Source: an uncultured Roseburia sp.
Lineage (GTDB): Bacteria > Bacillota > Clostridia > Lachnospirales > Lachnospiraceae
Direction: 5' to 3'
Assembly (NCBI GenBank): GCA_947088345.1
Contig: CAMUGE010000025.1
Coordinates: 1 to 44,117 of the forward strand
DNA: 44,117 nucleotides
Under the pieces are notes generated by a model. It had not been told where the DNA came from. It saw nothing but the letters and a program-made list of their open reading frames with translations, and did not search any database. Shown in pieces: positions 29,974 to 38,844 of the stretch (positions within the stretch are counted from its first letter, which is position 1; each line of letters opens with the position of its first letter). Made by a program: the position numbers and the translations under genes.

Positions 29974-31860
29974 ATGACCGGAAAACAGAAAAAAGTTCTG
30001 ATCAGGATTTGCGTATCCGCCATATTGACCGTTTCGTTTTGCGTGATATCAATTTCCAGTCCTTATCTTCGATTTGGACTGTTTCTGATCCCGTATCTGA
30101 TTATTGGATATGATATTCTGCGCAAAGCCGCGCTTGGTATTTTTCACGGAGAAATTTTTGATGAGAATTTTCTGATGGCGCTTGCGACAGTGGGTGCGTT
30201 TGTTTTGGGAGAGTATGTCGAAGGCACGGCCGTTATGCTGTTTTATCAGGTGGGAGAATTATTCCAGAGTTATGCAGTTGGAAAGAGCCGCAGAAATATA
30301 ACGGAACTTATGGACATACGTCCGGATTATGCAAATGTGGAGCGGGAAGGAAAAGTGATACAGACTGATCCGGATGAGGTTCCCGCAGGTACGTTAATTC
30401 TTGTAAAGCCCGGAGAAAAAGTTCCGATTGACGGAGTGGTTACAGACGGGAGTTCTTCCCTGAATACGAGTGCGCTCACCGGAGAGAGTCTTCCAAGGGA
30501 GGTAAAAGAGGGAGACGATGTGATCAGCGGATGTGTCAATATGTCCGGTGTGCTGCGTATTAAAACAACAAAAGAATTTGGCGAGTCGACAGTATCCAAA
30601 ATTCTTGATCTGGTTGAAAACTCCAGTATGAAAAAATCCAGGTCGGAAAATTTTATCACAAGATTTGCGAGATATTATACCCCGTTTGTATGTTTTGGAG
30701 CTCTTGCGCTGGCTGTACTGCCGCCTCTTGCCCATATTGTCATGGGAAATCCGGCAAATTGGTCAGTCTGGGTAACAAGGGCGTTGACAACGCTTGTCAT
30801 CAGCTGCCCATGCGCGCTTGTCATTTCCATTCCGCTTAGTTTTTTCGGCGGAATCGGCGGCGCCAGCGCGAAAGGAATACTGGTTAAGGGTTCCAATTAT
30901 CTGGAAGCGCTTTCACAGGCAAAATATGTTGTCTGTGACAAGACAGGAACGCTGACAAAAGGCGTCTTTGAGGCGACGCATATGCAGCCGTCAAATGGTT
31001 TTTCGGCGGCGGAGCTATTGGAAGCGGCGGCTTATGCCGAAAGCTATTCCGGCCATCCGATCAGTAAGAGTATAAAGAGCGCATATCTTTCATCAGATGC
31101 TTTCTCTAAAGCCGGAGAGATGGATTTATCCGTAGTTTCCGATGTGGAAGAGGTCGGCGGATGCGGTGTGATAGCGTCTGTCAACGGAAAAAAGGTAGCA
31201 GCCGGCAATGCAAAACTGATGCAAAAGCTGAATGTACCGTTTGAAAAACCAAAGAAGACAGGAACACAGGTGCATGTGACAATTGACGGAAAATATGCCG
31301 GATATATCCTGATTTCGGATGTCGTGAAACCGAATGCAAAAGAGGCGGTCAGAGATTTGAAAGATGCAGGGGTCAGACAGGTTATCATGCTTACCGGGGA
31401 TTCAAAAGAGGTAGCGGACGCCGTGGCGGCAGAGCTTGGCGTTGATGTTGTAAAAAGCGAGTTGCTGCCGGCCGATAAAGTGACAGAGGTAGAAAAGCTG
31501 CTGGAGACAAAGGGGCCTAAGGAAAAACTTGTATTTGTCGGGGACGGTATCAATGATGCGCCTGTACTCTCAAGAGCAGATCTTGGAATCGCCATGGGTG
31601 CGCTTGGCTCAGACGCCGCTATTGAAGCAGCAGATATTGTGCTGATGGATGACGACCCGGCGAAAATAGCGGCTGCGATGAAAATTTCCGGCAAAACACT
31701 TCGCATTGTGCATCAGAATATTGTGTTTGCACTTGTTATTAAATTTGCCTGTCTCGGTTTTGGTGCAATTGGATATGTAAGTATGTGGTGGGCGATATTT
31801 GCGGATGTTGGGGTTATGATACTTGCCGTATTAAATGCAACAAGGACATTAAAAAATTAA
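29974..31860 (+). CDS. cadA: P1B-type heavy-metal-exporting ATPase (Zn/Cd/Pb type)
   Basis: The protein is a membrane pump using ATP to export soft divalent metals. Visible motifs are the phosphatase TGES (SALTGESLPREV), the transmembrane metal site C278-P-C280 (SCPCALVIS), the phosphorylated D322 in CDKTGTLTKG, the hinge GDGINDAPVLSRADLGIAMG, and the final membrane helices with K and D-V-G (VIKFACLGFG and IFADVGVMILAVLNATR). The Asp in the last segment and the CPC motif indicate the P1B-2 Zn/Cd/Pb group. At 628 residues it lacks the N-terminal HMA domain, which is encoded separately just upstream. It is co-transcribed with the ArsR-type regulator that follows. Confidence 0.92.
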   Translation: MTGKQKKVLIRICVSAILTVSFCVISISSPYLRFGLFLIPYLIIGYDILRKAALGIFHGEIFDENFLMALATVGAFVLGEYVEGTAVMLFYQVGELFQSYAVGKSRRNITELMDIRPDYANVEREGKVIQTDPDEVPAGTLILVKPGEKVPIDGVVTDGSSSLNTSALTGESLPREVKEGDDVISGCVNMSGVLRIKTTKEFGESTVSKILDLVENSSMKKSRSENFITRFARYYTPFVCFGALALAVLPPLAHIVMGNPANWSVWVTRALTTLVISCPCALVISIPLSFFGGIGGASAKGILVKGSNYLEALSQAKYVVCDKTGTLTKGVFEATHMQPSNGFSAAELLEAAAYAESYSGHPISKSIKSAYLSSDAFSKAGEMDLSVVSDVEEVGGCGVIASVNGKKVAAGNAKLMQKLNVPFEKPKKTGTQVHVTIDGKYAGYILISDVVKPNAKEAVRDLKDAGVRQVIMLTGDSKEVADAVAAELGVDVVKSELLPADKVTEVEKLLETKGPKEKLVFVGDGINDAPVLSRADLGIAMGALGSDAAIEAADIVLMDDDPAKIAAAMKISGKTLRIVHQNIVFALVIKFACLGFGAIGYVSMWWAIFADVGVMILAVLNATRTLKN

Positions 31861-31884
31861 TTGTAAAGAAAGTTGGGGGAAGAT

Positions 31885-32247
31885 ATGGCAGATATAAAAC
31901 TTCCGCATGATCATGGGCAAAATACGGCAAAGATTCTCAATAAAATGCCGCGGCAGGAGGAATGCGCGCAGGTGGCAGAGGTTTTTAAACAGGTCAGCGA
32001 CGGTACAAGACTTCGAATTTTCTGGCTGCTCTGCCATTGCGAGGAATGTGTCAGCAATATTGCAGCGGCAATGGAGATGAGTGATCCCGCGGTATCGCAT
32101 CATTTAAAGCTGCTGCGCAAAGACGGTCTGATTGTCGGCAGGAGAGACGGAAAAGAAATTTACTATAAACTGGCGGATTCAAAACAGGCAAAATTACTTC
32201 ATCTTGCCTGTGAGGAGATGTTTGAGATCACCTGTCCGCTGGATTAG
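31885..32247 (+). CDS. ArsR/SmtB-family metal-responsive repressor
   Basis: This 120-residue winged-helix repressor has a recognition region (SNIAAAMEMSDPAVSHHLKL) and a wing (LIVGRRDGKEIYYKL). Potential metal ligands are the histidines near the N-terminus (HDHGQ), the cysteine cluster CHCEECV in the helix before the HTH (the CadC/ArsR E-L-C-V-C-D position), and cysteines near the C-terminus (HLACEEMFEITC). It probably represses the promoter at 29523-29551 and lets go when Cd, Zn or Pb binds. The start at 31885 follows GGGGGAAG; a TTG at 31873 is less likely. Confidence 0.9.
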   Translation: MADIKLPHDHGQNTAKILNKMPRQEECAQVAEVFKQVSDGTRLRIFWLLCHCEECVSNIAAAMEMSDPAVSHHLKLLRKDGLIVGRRDGKEIYYKLADSKQAKLLHLACEEMFEITCPLD

Positions 32248-32350
32248 AAGACGGGTGACAAAAATATGATTTTCACAGAAGTTCCCATTTGTACATTGTG
32301 AACATCTAAGCACCATGTCGCGGCTCTGCCGCAACTTAAATCCAGATGGG

Positions 32351-32400
32351 AAAGGTCGTGACTTTCATGCATGCAGGAAGGTTCATGACCTTTTAATTTT
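32351..32400 (+). terminator. Terminator after metal operon
   Basis: AAAGGTCGTGA (32351-32361) pairs with TCATGACCTTTT (32383-32394), followed by T-rich sequence. An outer TTCCCATTTG/CAGATGGGAA pairing (about 32281 and 32343) may extend the structure. Confidence 0.55.
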
Positions 32401-32444
32401 GGTATCATATAATAGCAGTAATACCATATAAAGGTGTCATTGCT

Positions 32445-34268
32445 ATGGAAAATGAAAAAATAGAGAATCTGCTAAATCTTGCTCTTCTGGCAACGCCGGA
32501 GGAACTGGAAAAATCTCTGGAACTGGAAGAAGGATACAATGCCGCAGAGCGTACATGGGAAGTTGTGATTAAATTCAGCGGAGACGCCGGTCAGATGCAG
32601 CGTGCGCTTGCCGAACGTTTTCCGGATGGCGCAGACGCGATACAAATCACGAATTTAAGCAATGAATATATGATCCTTGTTCTGCCGGAGTCAATTGTGG
32701 AACAGGTGGCCGCTCTGCCTGAGGTTGAGTATATGGAAAAGCCTAAAAGTCTGTTCTTTGCTGTAAACCAGGGAAAAAGCGCATCCTGTATCAATTCACT
32801 TCAAACGCCGGGCAGCGCGGCTGGTACAGGTCTGCTCAACGGAAGCGGGGTTCTGCTGGCAGTCATTGATTCCGGTATTGATTATGCCCATCCGGATTTC
32901 CGAAATGCAAACGGCAGCACACGTATACTGGCATTATGGGATCAGACAATTCCGGCCGGTTCCGTAGAGGACAAAAGCGGTGGGAAAGAGGGCGTTTATC
33001 TCGGTGCGCCGCAGGGGTTTGTGCTGGGAACTGAGTTTAACCGCTCGATAATTGACGAGGCTTTGCGCAGGCAGACGGAGCAGGAGCGTTTTAGCGTTTG
33101 TCCGAGCAGAGATTTATCCGGGCACGGGACGCATGTCGCGGGGATTGCAGCCGGAAACGGAAGAGCCTCCGAGGGCCGTTACCGGGGTATCGCCTATGAA
33201 AGCGAACTGGTTGTTGTAAAACTTGGAACGCCCAGGGAGGGCGGATTTCCGAGAACGACCGAATTGATGCAGGCAGTTGACTACAGTATCAAAAAAGCGT
33301 CTGAGGCCGGAAAACCTCTTGTACTGAATTTAAGCTTCGGAAATAATTACGGAAGCCATTCGGGCAATTCGCTGCTTGAGACGTATCTGGATGATATGGC
33401 AAATTACGGTCGAGTTTGTATTATCGTGGGCAGCGGCAACGAGGGGGCGTCTTCCGGCCATACTTCCGGTATACTTGCCGAAGGGAAAGACGACATTGTG
33501 CAGATTGCAGTCAGCAATTATGAGACTGGATTGAATCTGCAGCTTTGGAAATCTTACGCAGATGAGTTTACGGTTTCACTGATAGCGCCGGACGGGCGGC
33601 GTATTGGCCCCGTATTGCCGGAACAGGGGCCGTTTCGCTATCGTGTCGGTGAGACGGAGTTATTGTGTTACTATGGCAGTCCTACGCCTTACAGTTCTTA
33701 TCAGGAAATATTTTTTGATTTTCTGCCGGTGACAGATTTTATTGACGGCGGTATCTGGGAAGTTCTGCTGACATCACAGCGCATTATTCAGGGAAATTAC
33801 GATATGTGGCTGCCGGGAGGCGGTATCTTAAATGCCGGTACCGGTTTTTTATATCCGACGGAAAATACGACGCTTACGATACCGTCGACTGCATCCAAAG
33901 TTATTACAGTCGGGGCGTACGATGCGCGTTATAACCAGCCGGCGCCTTTCTCCGGCCGCGGTTTTACCAGGCAGACAGATCAGATCAAACCTGATCTTGT
34001 CGCCCCTGGGGTAGGAATTACTTCCTGCGCTCCCGGCGGCGGATATGCTTCCCGTACCGGAACGTCGATGGCTACCCCGTTTGTCAGTGGAAGCGCGGCT
34101 CTTTTGATGCAGTGGGGAATTGTGAACGGGAATGACACGTATTTGTATGGAGAAAAACTGAAAGCATATTTGATCAGAGGCGCAAAGCATCTGCCGATTT
34201 TTCAGGAGTATCCGAATCCGTCTTTAGGCTGGGGCGCGCTGTGTCTGAGGGATAGTCTGCCTGTGTAA
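32445..34268 (+). CDS. Subtilisin-like S8 peptidase, Csp-like (607 aa)
   Basis: The catalytic triad is complete: D142 in VLLAVIDSGIDYAHPDF, H227 in DLSGHGTHVAGIAAGNG and S541 in TGTSMATPFVSGSAAL. Residues 1-100 form a prodomain-like region (TWEVVIKFSGDAGQMQRALA). A jelly-roll-like insert lies between the His and Ser (about residues 350-480). There is no signal peptide. This combination of prodomain, insert and cytoplasmic start matches the clostridial Csp germination proteases, which activate the cortex lytic enzyme SleC in spores. Lachnospiraceae carry several Csp-like paralogs whose roles are not all known. The gene is monocistronic; TATAAT at about 32408 is a possible -10. Confidence 0.88.
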   Translation: MENEKIENLLNLALLATPEELEKSLELEEGYNAAERTWEVVIKFSGDAGQMQRALAERFPDGADAIQITNLSNEYMILVLPESIVEQVAALPEVEYMEKPKSLFFAVNQGKSASCINSLQTPGSAAGTGLLNGSGVLLAVIDSGIDYAHPDFRNANGSTRILALWDQTIPAGSVEDKSGGKEGVYLGAPQGFVLGTEFNRSIIDEALRRQTEQERFSVCPSRDLSGHGTHVAGIAAGNGRASEGRYRGIAYESELVVVKLGTPREGGFPRTTELMQAVDYSIKKASEAGKPLVLNLSFGNNYGSHSGNSLLETYLDDMANYGRVCIIVGSGNEGASSGHTSGILAEGKDDIVQIAVSNYETGLNLQLWKSYADEFTVSLIAPDGRRIGPVLPEQGPFRYRVGETELLCYYGSPTPYSSYQEIFFDFLPVTDFIDGGIWEVLLTSQRIIQGNYDMWLPGGGILNAGTGFLYPTENTTLTIPSTASKVITVGAYDARYNQPAPFSGRGFTRQTDQIKPDLVAPGVGITSCAPGGGYASRTGTSMATPFVSGSAALLMQWGIVNGNDTYLYGEKLKAYLIRGAKHLPIFQEYPNPSLGWGALCLRDSLPV

Positions 34269-34745
34269 ATGAGAGTAAATTTTGAGGGAATAAGCGTTTT
34301 ATTTTATGGCGTAGGGTGTCGGATAAAGCACTTATAACGTGATAAATACAATAAATGGATTGGATTTGAATGCAGTTATTATAAATAGAAGAGGGATGCA
34401 AGCGATAGGGTATCCGGAAACGCCGCCATTTCAGCTGCTTTCGGAGGTTTTGCTGATTGCATGAACTTGAATATGACAGACGCAAAGCGGCGTTTTCCTG
34501 CCGCTGTCAGGCGGCTGGGATGATGGGCTTTGAATTTGAACACTGTTGTATATAAGCGGAAGCATCCGGTTGCGCTGGCAGATAAAAAATCGGCAGGGCA
34601 CTTGTTCCGGTTTCAGGAAATGCGGGAAAGCGGCAAGCATATTTTGTGAACATATTGAAAATGAGGCTATTTTACGGTATCATTTCAATGTTTCTAATTG
34701 AGTAGGTATGGATTTATAAATTATGAAATGGTGGTAGGGCTTAGA
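34269..34745. other. Intergenic region without a recognised gene
   Basis: About 480 bases follow the S8 peptidase. A short GCCGC/GCGGC dyad near 34490-34515 is the only structure seen. In-frame stops interrupt every frame and no protein remnant was recognised. Confidence 0.4.
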
Positions 34746-35543
34746 ATGAATTTGTATAATAGGGACTATCGCAGTATTGCTATCAGTGAGCTGGAAAAAT
34801 ATCATGAGATTCTTAAACTTGAAACCGGAGGACGTTTTATGGGGAGAATCAACATGTACGATTCATATCCAACCGCTGTAAAGCATTATTTGAGTTTGTT
34901 TCCGAATAATCATATCAATTTATGGGATATGAAACAACAAGGAAATATACAAGCGCTTAACGATAAATTCAAAACGATAGTGCATAGCGAAAACGCCTTG
35001 GAATTGGATGTTTTAAGATTTATCAATAAAACGCCGGCTTATCATATAATAGGTTCTATTTTTGAGTGCGGCAGATTTAATTTCGGACATCATGAGGCGT
35101 ATTTATTTCCAGAGTTTTCTTTGGGTGGAAAGTACAGAGCGGATTATTTGTTAATTGGAAAAGGTTCAGGAGGATATGAGTTTGTATTTATTGAATTTGA
35201 AAAGTCAAATGGAAGAATCACTTTGAAAGATGGGAATTTAGGTGAAGTATTCCGTAAAGGGATAAATCAAATATCTGATTGGCAAAGTTGGCTTGATGCA
35301 AACTTTCAAAGTTTGGGGAAATATTTTGAGGAAATAAAGGGAAAAGAAGAATTACCGGAAGAATTTTTGAAGTATGATACCACAAGAATGCACTATGTAG
35401 TTGTTGCAGGGCTTAGAAGTGATTTTGATGAAAAGACATATCGGCTTCAGAGAGATAAACTAAAAAAAGAAGATATTAAGCTGTTGCACTATGATAATAT
35501 ATGTGATTCAGCAGATCGATTATTAGATGTGCGTACATTCTGA
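34746..35543 (+). CDS. Shedu-like DUF4263 nuclease-domain protein (265 aa)
   Basis: The C-terminal half looks like the DUF4263 (Shedu) PD-(D/E)XK nuclease domain. It reads EFSLGGKYRADYLLIGKG, then FVFIEFEKSNG with D133 and the E150-F-E152-K153 catalytic-type residues, followed by the conserved GINQISDWQSWLDAN helix. Shedu proteins are single-gene anti-phage defences whose nuclease domain cuts DNA. The N-terminal 90 residues are helical and unassigned. The start is uncertain: ATG at 34746 has GGTAGGG upstream; ATG at 34728 and TTG at 34698 are alternatives. Codon use is more AT-rich than its neighbours, and it sits in a pocket with gene scraps, which suggests horizontal transfer. Confidence 0.65.
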   Translation: MNLYNRDYRSIAISELEKYHEILKLETGGRFMGRINMYDSYPTAVKHYLSLFPNNHINLWDMKQQGNIQALNDKFKTIVHSENALELDVLRFINKTPAYHIIGSIFECGRFNFGHHEAYLFPEFSLGGKYRADYLLIGKGSGGYEFVFIEFEKSNGRITLKDGNLGEVFRKGINQISDWQSWLDANFQSLGKYFEEIKGKEELPEEFLKYDTTRMHYVVVAGLRSDFDEKTYRLQRDKLKKEDIKLLHYDNICDSADRLLDVRTF

Positions 35544-35553
35544 GTGAATTTTA

Positions 35554-35582
35554 TAAAAGCGTCTGGAAGCGGGCGCTTTTTT
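35554..35582 (+). terminator. Terminator after Shedu-like gene
   Basis: AAAAGCG (35554-35560) pairs with CGCTTTTTT (35573-35581), followed by a short T run, about 10 bases past the stop codon. Confidence 0.65.
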
Positions 35583-35597
35583 GTTGCGCATTTTTAA

Positions 35598-35789
35598 CGA
35601 GTAAATGTTTATGAGCGATACGAAAGGTACTGCGCCCGCTTTGAAAAAGCCAGGAATCGGCTGGCAGAAATCGAGGACATCGCGCAAACCCAAGAAGGTC
35701 AAAAGCCAGATGTTCAAGTGACGCATAGGGAATTGGACAGCCCGTGTAGTTTTCCTGCATTCTGGGAACGTGTAAAACCGGCTGACTGA
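35598..35789 (+). pseudogene. Gene scrap of unknown origin (63 codons, no start)
   Basis: An open stretch without a start codon reads YERYCARFEKARNRLAEIED and ends PAFWERVKPAD. The charged helical composition resembles the C-terminal coil of site-specific recombinases or other transposon proteins, but I cannot name it. It is probably the end of a deleted mobile-element gene. Confidence 0.3.
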
Positions 35790-35929
35790 TAAAGGATTGA
35801 CAAATTATATGATGTCGTTTATCATCAACGACAGGAGATGGATTCGTTTTATGCAGTGCAGGTTTTAGATAAATACTTTTTAATCAGCGATATCCGACAG
35901 ATATGTTAACATGAGGAGGCAAAGTCTTT

Positions 35930-36538
35930 ATGGAATGGAAAAGTAAAATAAAAGATGAGTGTTGTGCAGACGAATTACAAGAAATGACAATCAATTATAT
36001 AAAAGCCGGGTTTTGGTCAGATGATAAAATACTAATGGAATGCGCGCAATACATCCAAGATTTTTATCGCAGTGAATGGGAAAATATAACGAAAGATCAT
36101 TTGCGGGAAATAATAAAAACGCTTCGCATTGAGTTTCAAAATAAAGGTAATCAGGAGAATTTCTTAAAATTAGATTCGGCTTTCCAATCTCTAATGAAAT
36201 ATGGGATTGTTGCATTACATTATGCCGGGTATACGCAATCAGACGGATTTGTCGATTGTAATGAAGAGGCTGCTCGGCTTAAGGAGAAAGGAGAAAAGCT
36301 TGTTGGATGCTGCTTTTATACAGAACAAGATTTAGGACATCTCTTACAGCAGGACAGCACCATGCTTTATATATCCTTTGGAAATTACTTTGAAAAACCA
36401 ACCCCGGAAGAAGTCGGGCAGACCATCGCTGCTGAGTTAAAAGCTGCTGGTTTTTGTGTTCAGTGGGACGGAGCTGCTGAGACGAAAATTGCATTGAAAG
36501 ATTTCATATGGGATAAGCGCTATACTGACAGCGAATAA
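35930..36538 (+). CDS. DUF6891-like protein (202 aa)
   Basis: The C-terminal half matches what I recall of DUF6891: ALHYAGYTQSDGFVDCNEEA, then GCCFYTEQDLGHLLQQDSTM and LYISFGNYFEKPTPEEVG, ending in a strand-helix with FCVQWDGAAETKIAL. The function is unknown. The N-terminal 70 residues are helical (ELQEMTINYIKAGFWSDDKI). It is a soluble protein with no signal peptide. GAGGAGG lies 12 bases upstream of the ATG. Immunity-type or housekeeping roles have both been seen for proteins of this size in such pockets; nothing here decides. Confidence 0.7.
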   Translation: MEWKSKIKDECCADELQEMTINYIKAGFWSDDKILMECAQYIQDFYRSEWENITKDHLREIIKTLRIEFQNKGNQENFLKLDSAFQSLMKYGIVALHYAGYTQSDGFVDCNEEAARLKEKGEKLVGCCFYTEQDLGHLLQQDSTMLYISFGNYFEKPTPEEVGQTIAAELKAAGFCVQWDGAAETKIALKDFIWDKRYTDSE

Positions 36539-37128
36539 GGTATTGATACATATCATTCCGATAAAAATACGATTGCATTATTCATGTGTTTTGTGTAGAA
36601 TGTAATTATAAAAGCTGTGCATTGGGTTGACACCTGAAAGCTGGTATGTTCTTTGAACGAAAGTGTCGAAAGGTGGCAGGCAGCGGTAAAATCTTTTATT
36701 TTCCAGACACAGGTGCTGCAAGCAGACAGGAAACGAAAAAATTAACCATGAGAAGGGAATGTTTAGTGAGGTGGCATAAACATTCCCTTTTAAAATATTA
36801 GTTTACCGGAAGAGCTGCCGGAAATGTGCGAGGATTTTGCCGTAATCTCAAAACATTACCCTCAGTTAACAAAGGCTCGTATGCTTCAAAGCGGGATAAT
36901 TTCTACGTTTTTTTCGCTATCCGCAATCGGCGTACATTCAGTACGCAGAATGAAAGGAACAGCGCGGGATACAATCAGTTACCCTGTGCTGACCGCGTGC
37001 ATTTTTCTCAATTGAGGGTAGACGGAACGCAGAGCAAACCGTGTCTCATAGGAGTCAGATAACCGTTTCCCCAACAGCATGACATGAAATAGATAAGAAA
37101 AAGTATAAAACGTAACAGGGGTATTATC
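36539..37128. other. Intergenic region with a gene scrap
   Basis: About 590 bases lie between the DUF6891 gene and the response regulator. A perfect hairpin sits at 36753-36791. After it, an open stretch without a start (ELPEMCEDFAVISKHYPQLT, from about 36803 to 36900) looks like a truncated protein end that I cannot assign. No complete gene is visible. Confidence 0.4.
36753..36791. terminator. Perfect 13-bp terminator hairpin
   Basis: AAGGGAATGTTTA (36753-36765) and TAAACATTCCCTT (36777-36789) pair perfectly around an 11-base loop. TTTT follows on the plus strand. Confidence 0.7.
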
Positions 37129-37809
37129 ATGCAGAAAATACTTGTAGTTGAAGATGACAGAGAATTAAATCAGGCGCTGTGCTATGCATTAGAGAAACAA
37201 GGATATCAAGTGATTCCGGTCTTTTCTATCTTGCAGGCGAAATCAAATTTTGAACAACTAAAAAAAGAGCGTCATGTCCATTTGATTATTCAGGATGTAA
37301 ATCTGCCGGATGGAAAGGGATTTGAGTTTTGCAAATGGGTAAAAAAGCAGGAGGATATACCGGTACTTTTTTTAACAGCAAGAGACCTGGAGGAGGATGC
37401 GCTGAAAGGGTATGACGTGGGAGCGGAAGACTATATCACAAAGCCTTTTTCTATGAAGATTTTAATCCGTAAGATTTCTCTTATTTTGAAACGGAATCAG
37501 GCGCAAGAACAGAGACTATATGACGATGGGAATCTGAGCATTGACTGGGAACGGGCTAAAATTACACTCGGACATTCAGAATGCGCAGTAACGCCGACGG
37601 AATTTCGCCTCCTGAAAATACTTATAGAGAATAAAGGGCGGTTGCTGACATATGAAATTTTGCTGGAACAGCTGTGGGACTGTGACGGCCAGTTTGTGGA
37701 CAGGCATACATTGGCTGTGAATATCAATCGGCTGCGCAGAAAGATCGAAGACACAGAACATAAATATATTTCTAATGTGTACGGGATGGGATATCAATGG
37801 GTTGGATAA
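37129..37809 (+). CDS. OmpR-family response regulator of ABC-transporter-linked system
   Basis: The receiver domain has EDD at residues 8-10, the phosphorylated D56 in LIIQDVNLPDGKGF and K in DYITKPFSMKILI. The winged-helix domain has VTPTEFRLLKILIENKGRLL and NINRLRRKIED. At 226 residues it is full length. It overlaps the kinase gene by 13 bases and probably activates the ABC transporter genes that follow, through the TGTGACA repeats at 38693-38725. The layout resembles systems that sense and remove antimicrobial peptides. Confidence 0.93.
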   Translation: MQKILVVEDDRELNQALCYALEKQGYQVIPVFSILQAKSNFEQLKKERHVHLIIQDVNLPDGKGFEFCKWVKKQEDIPVLFLTARDLEEDALKGYDVGAEDYITKPFSMKILIRKISLILKRNQAQEQRLYDDGNLSIDWERAKITLGHSECAVTPTEFRLLKILIENKGRLLTYEILLEQLWDCDGQFVDRHTLAVNINRLRRKIEDTEHKYISNVYGMGYQWVG

Positions 37810-38663
37810 AAAAGAAAGAAGCTGATTTATTTGCAAATCAGGTGGAAGAGACGCTTGATATAATTCTGTCGGGAAAGCAGTTGCAAGAACCGGAAGAAGT
37901 GGCAGAGGATTCTCTCTGGGGGAAATGCGGAGAGAAATTTTGGCGTTTATATCAGGTTTGGAATAAGAAAGAAGCGGATGCAATCAGAGATAAACAGCAG
38001 ATGAAAGGTCTGATATCAGATATTTCACATCAGACAAGGACGCCGCTGGCAAATATGAAAATTTATCTGGAATTTCTGCAGGAAGAAAATCTGTCCGAAA
38101 AGGGACGTGAATTTTTAACACACTTAGAAGAGCAGACAGATAAGCTAGACTTTTTACTGCAGAGCATGGTAAAAATGTCAAGACTTGAAAATGGAATTAT
38201 CCGTATTAGAAAAGAAAAAAACAGGTTAAAACAGACATTAACCGCGGCCGTCAGTCAGATCGTATCTGCGGCTTCAAAGAAAAGTTTGCAGCTTCATGTT
38301 ACATGTGATGAAGATTTCATATTGAAATATGACGCAAAATGGACAGAAGAGGCTATTTTTAATGTTCTGGATAATGCAGTAAAATATACAAATTTTGGAG
38401 GCTGTATCTATGTAAGGGTTATTCGGCAGGAGATATTTACCAAAATCAGCATACAGGATACAGGCAAAGGGATTCTTCCGGAACGTCAGGCTGAAATTTT
38501 CAGCAGATTCTACCGGGAACCGGAAATACACGATGTAAATGGGGTAGGAATTGGGTTATATTTAACTCGTAAGATACTGGAATTGCAGAACGGATATATA
38601 GAAGTGCGTTCGGAAAAGGCAAAAGGTTCCGAGTTCTGTATGTATTTACCCAATGAGGCCTGA
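37797..38663 (+). CDS. Soluble sensor histidine kinase lacking membrane segments
   Basis: HisKA has the phosphorylated H78 in LISDISHQTRTPLANMKIYL. The HATPase domain has the N box NVLDNAVKYT and G boxes QDTGKGILP and GVGIGLYLTRKIL. The first 70 residues (ADLFANQVEETLDIILSGKQ and onward) are hydrophilic, and no transmembrane helix is present anywhere. Kinases of peptide-sensing ABC modules usually have two membrane helices and no sensor domain. This one has neither, so it may receive its signal directly from the transporter or from a cytoplasmic cue. The start overlaps the regulator gene. Confidence 0.92.
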   Translation: MGWIKKKEADLFANQVEETLDIILSGKQLQEPEEVAEDSLWGKCGEKFWRLYQVWNKKEADAIRDKQQMKGLISDISHQTRTPLANMKIYLEFLQEENLSEKGREFLTHLEEQTDKLDFLLQSMVKMSRLENGIIRIRKEKNRLKQTLTAAVSQIVSAASKKSLQLHVTCDEDFILKYDAKWTEEAIFNVLDNAVKYTNFGGCIYVRVIRQEIFTKISIQDTGKGILPERQAEIFSRFYREPEIHDVNGVGIGLYLTRKILELQNGYIEVRSEKAKGSEFCMYLPNEA

Positions 38664-38692
38664 TCCGAATTGAATGGTAAAAATCACAGTTT

Positions 38693-38741
38693 TGTGACAA
38701 TGTTAAATTGTGACAGGATTGTGATTTTTTGTTGGTATGAT
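38693..38741 (+). promoter_or_regulatory. ABC transporter promoter with TGTGACA direct repeats
   Basis: TGTGACA occurs at 38693-38699 and 38709-38715, with TGTGAT at 38720-38725, and an inverted ATCACA lies just upstream. A -10-like TATGAT is at 38736-38741 with no recognisable -35. This is typical of a promoter that needs a response regulator, presumably the one at 37129. Confidence 0.6.
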
Positions 38742-38844
38742 ACTCTCAATTGGAAAGCGCACACGTGCTTTAAAGAGTTTCATTGTATAGTCAAACAAAG
38801 AAATGGCAGTCTGTAGACGTTGTTTATCATGGAAGGAGAAAAAT

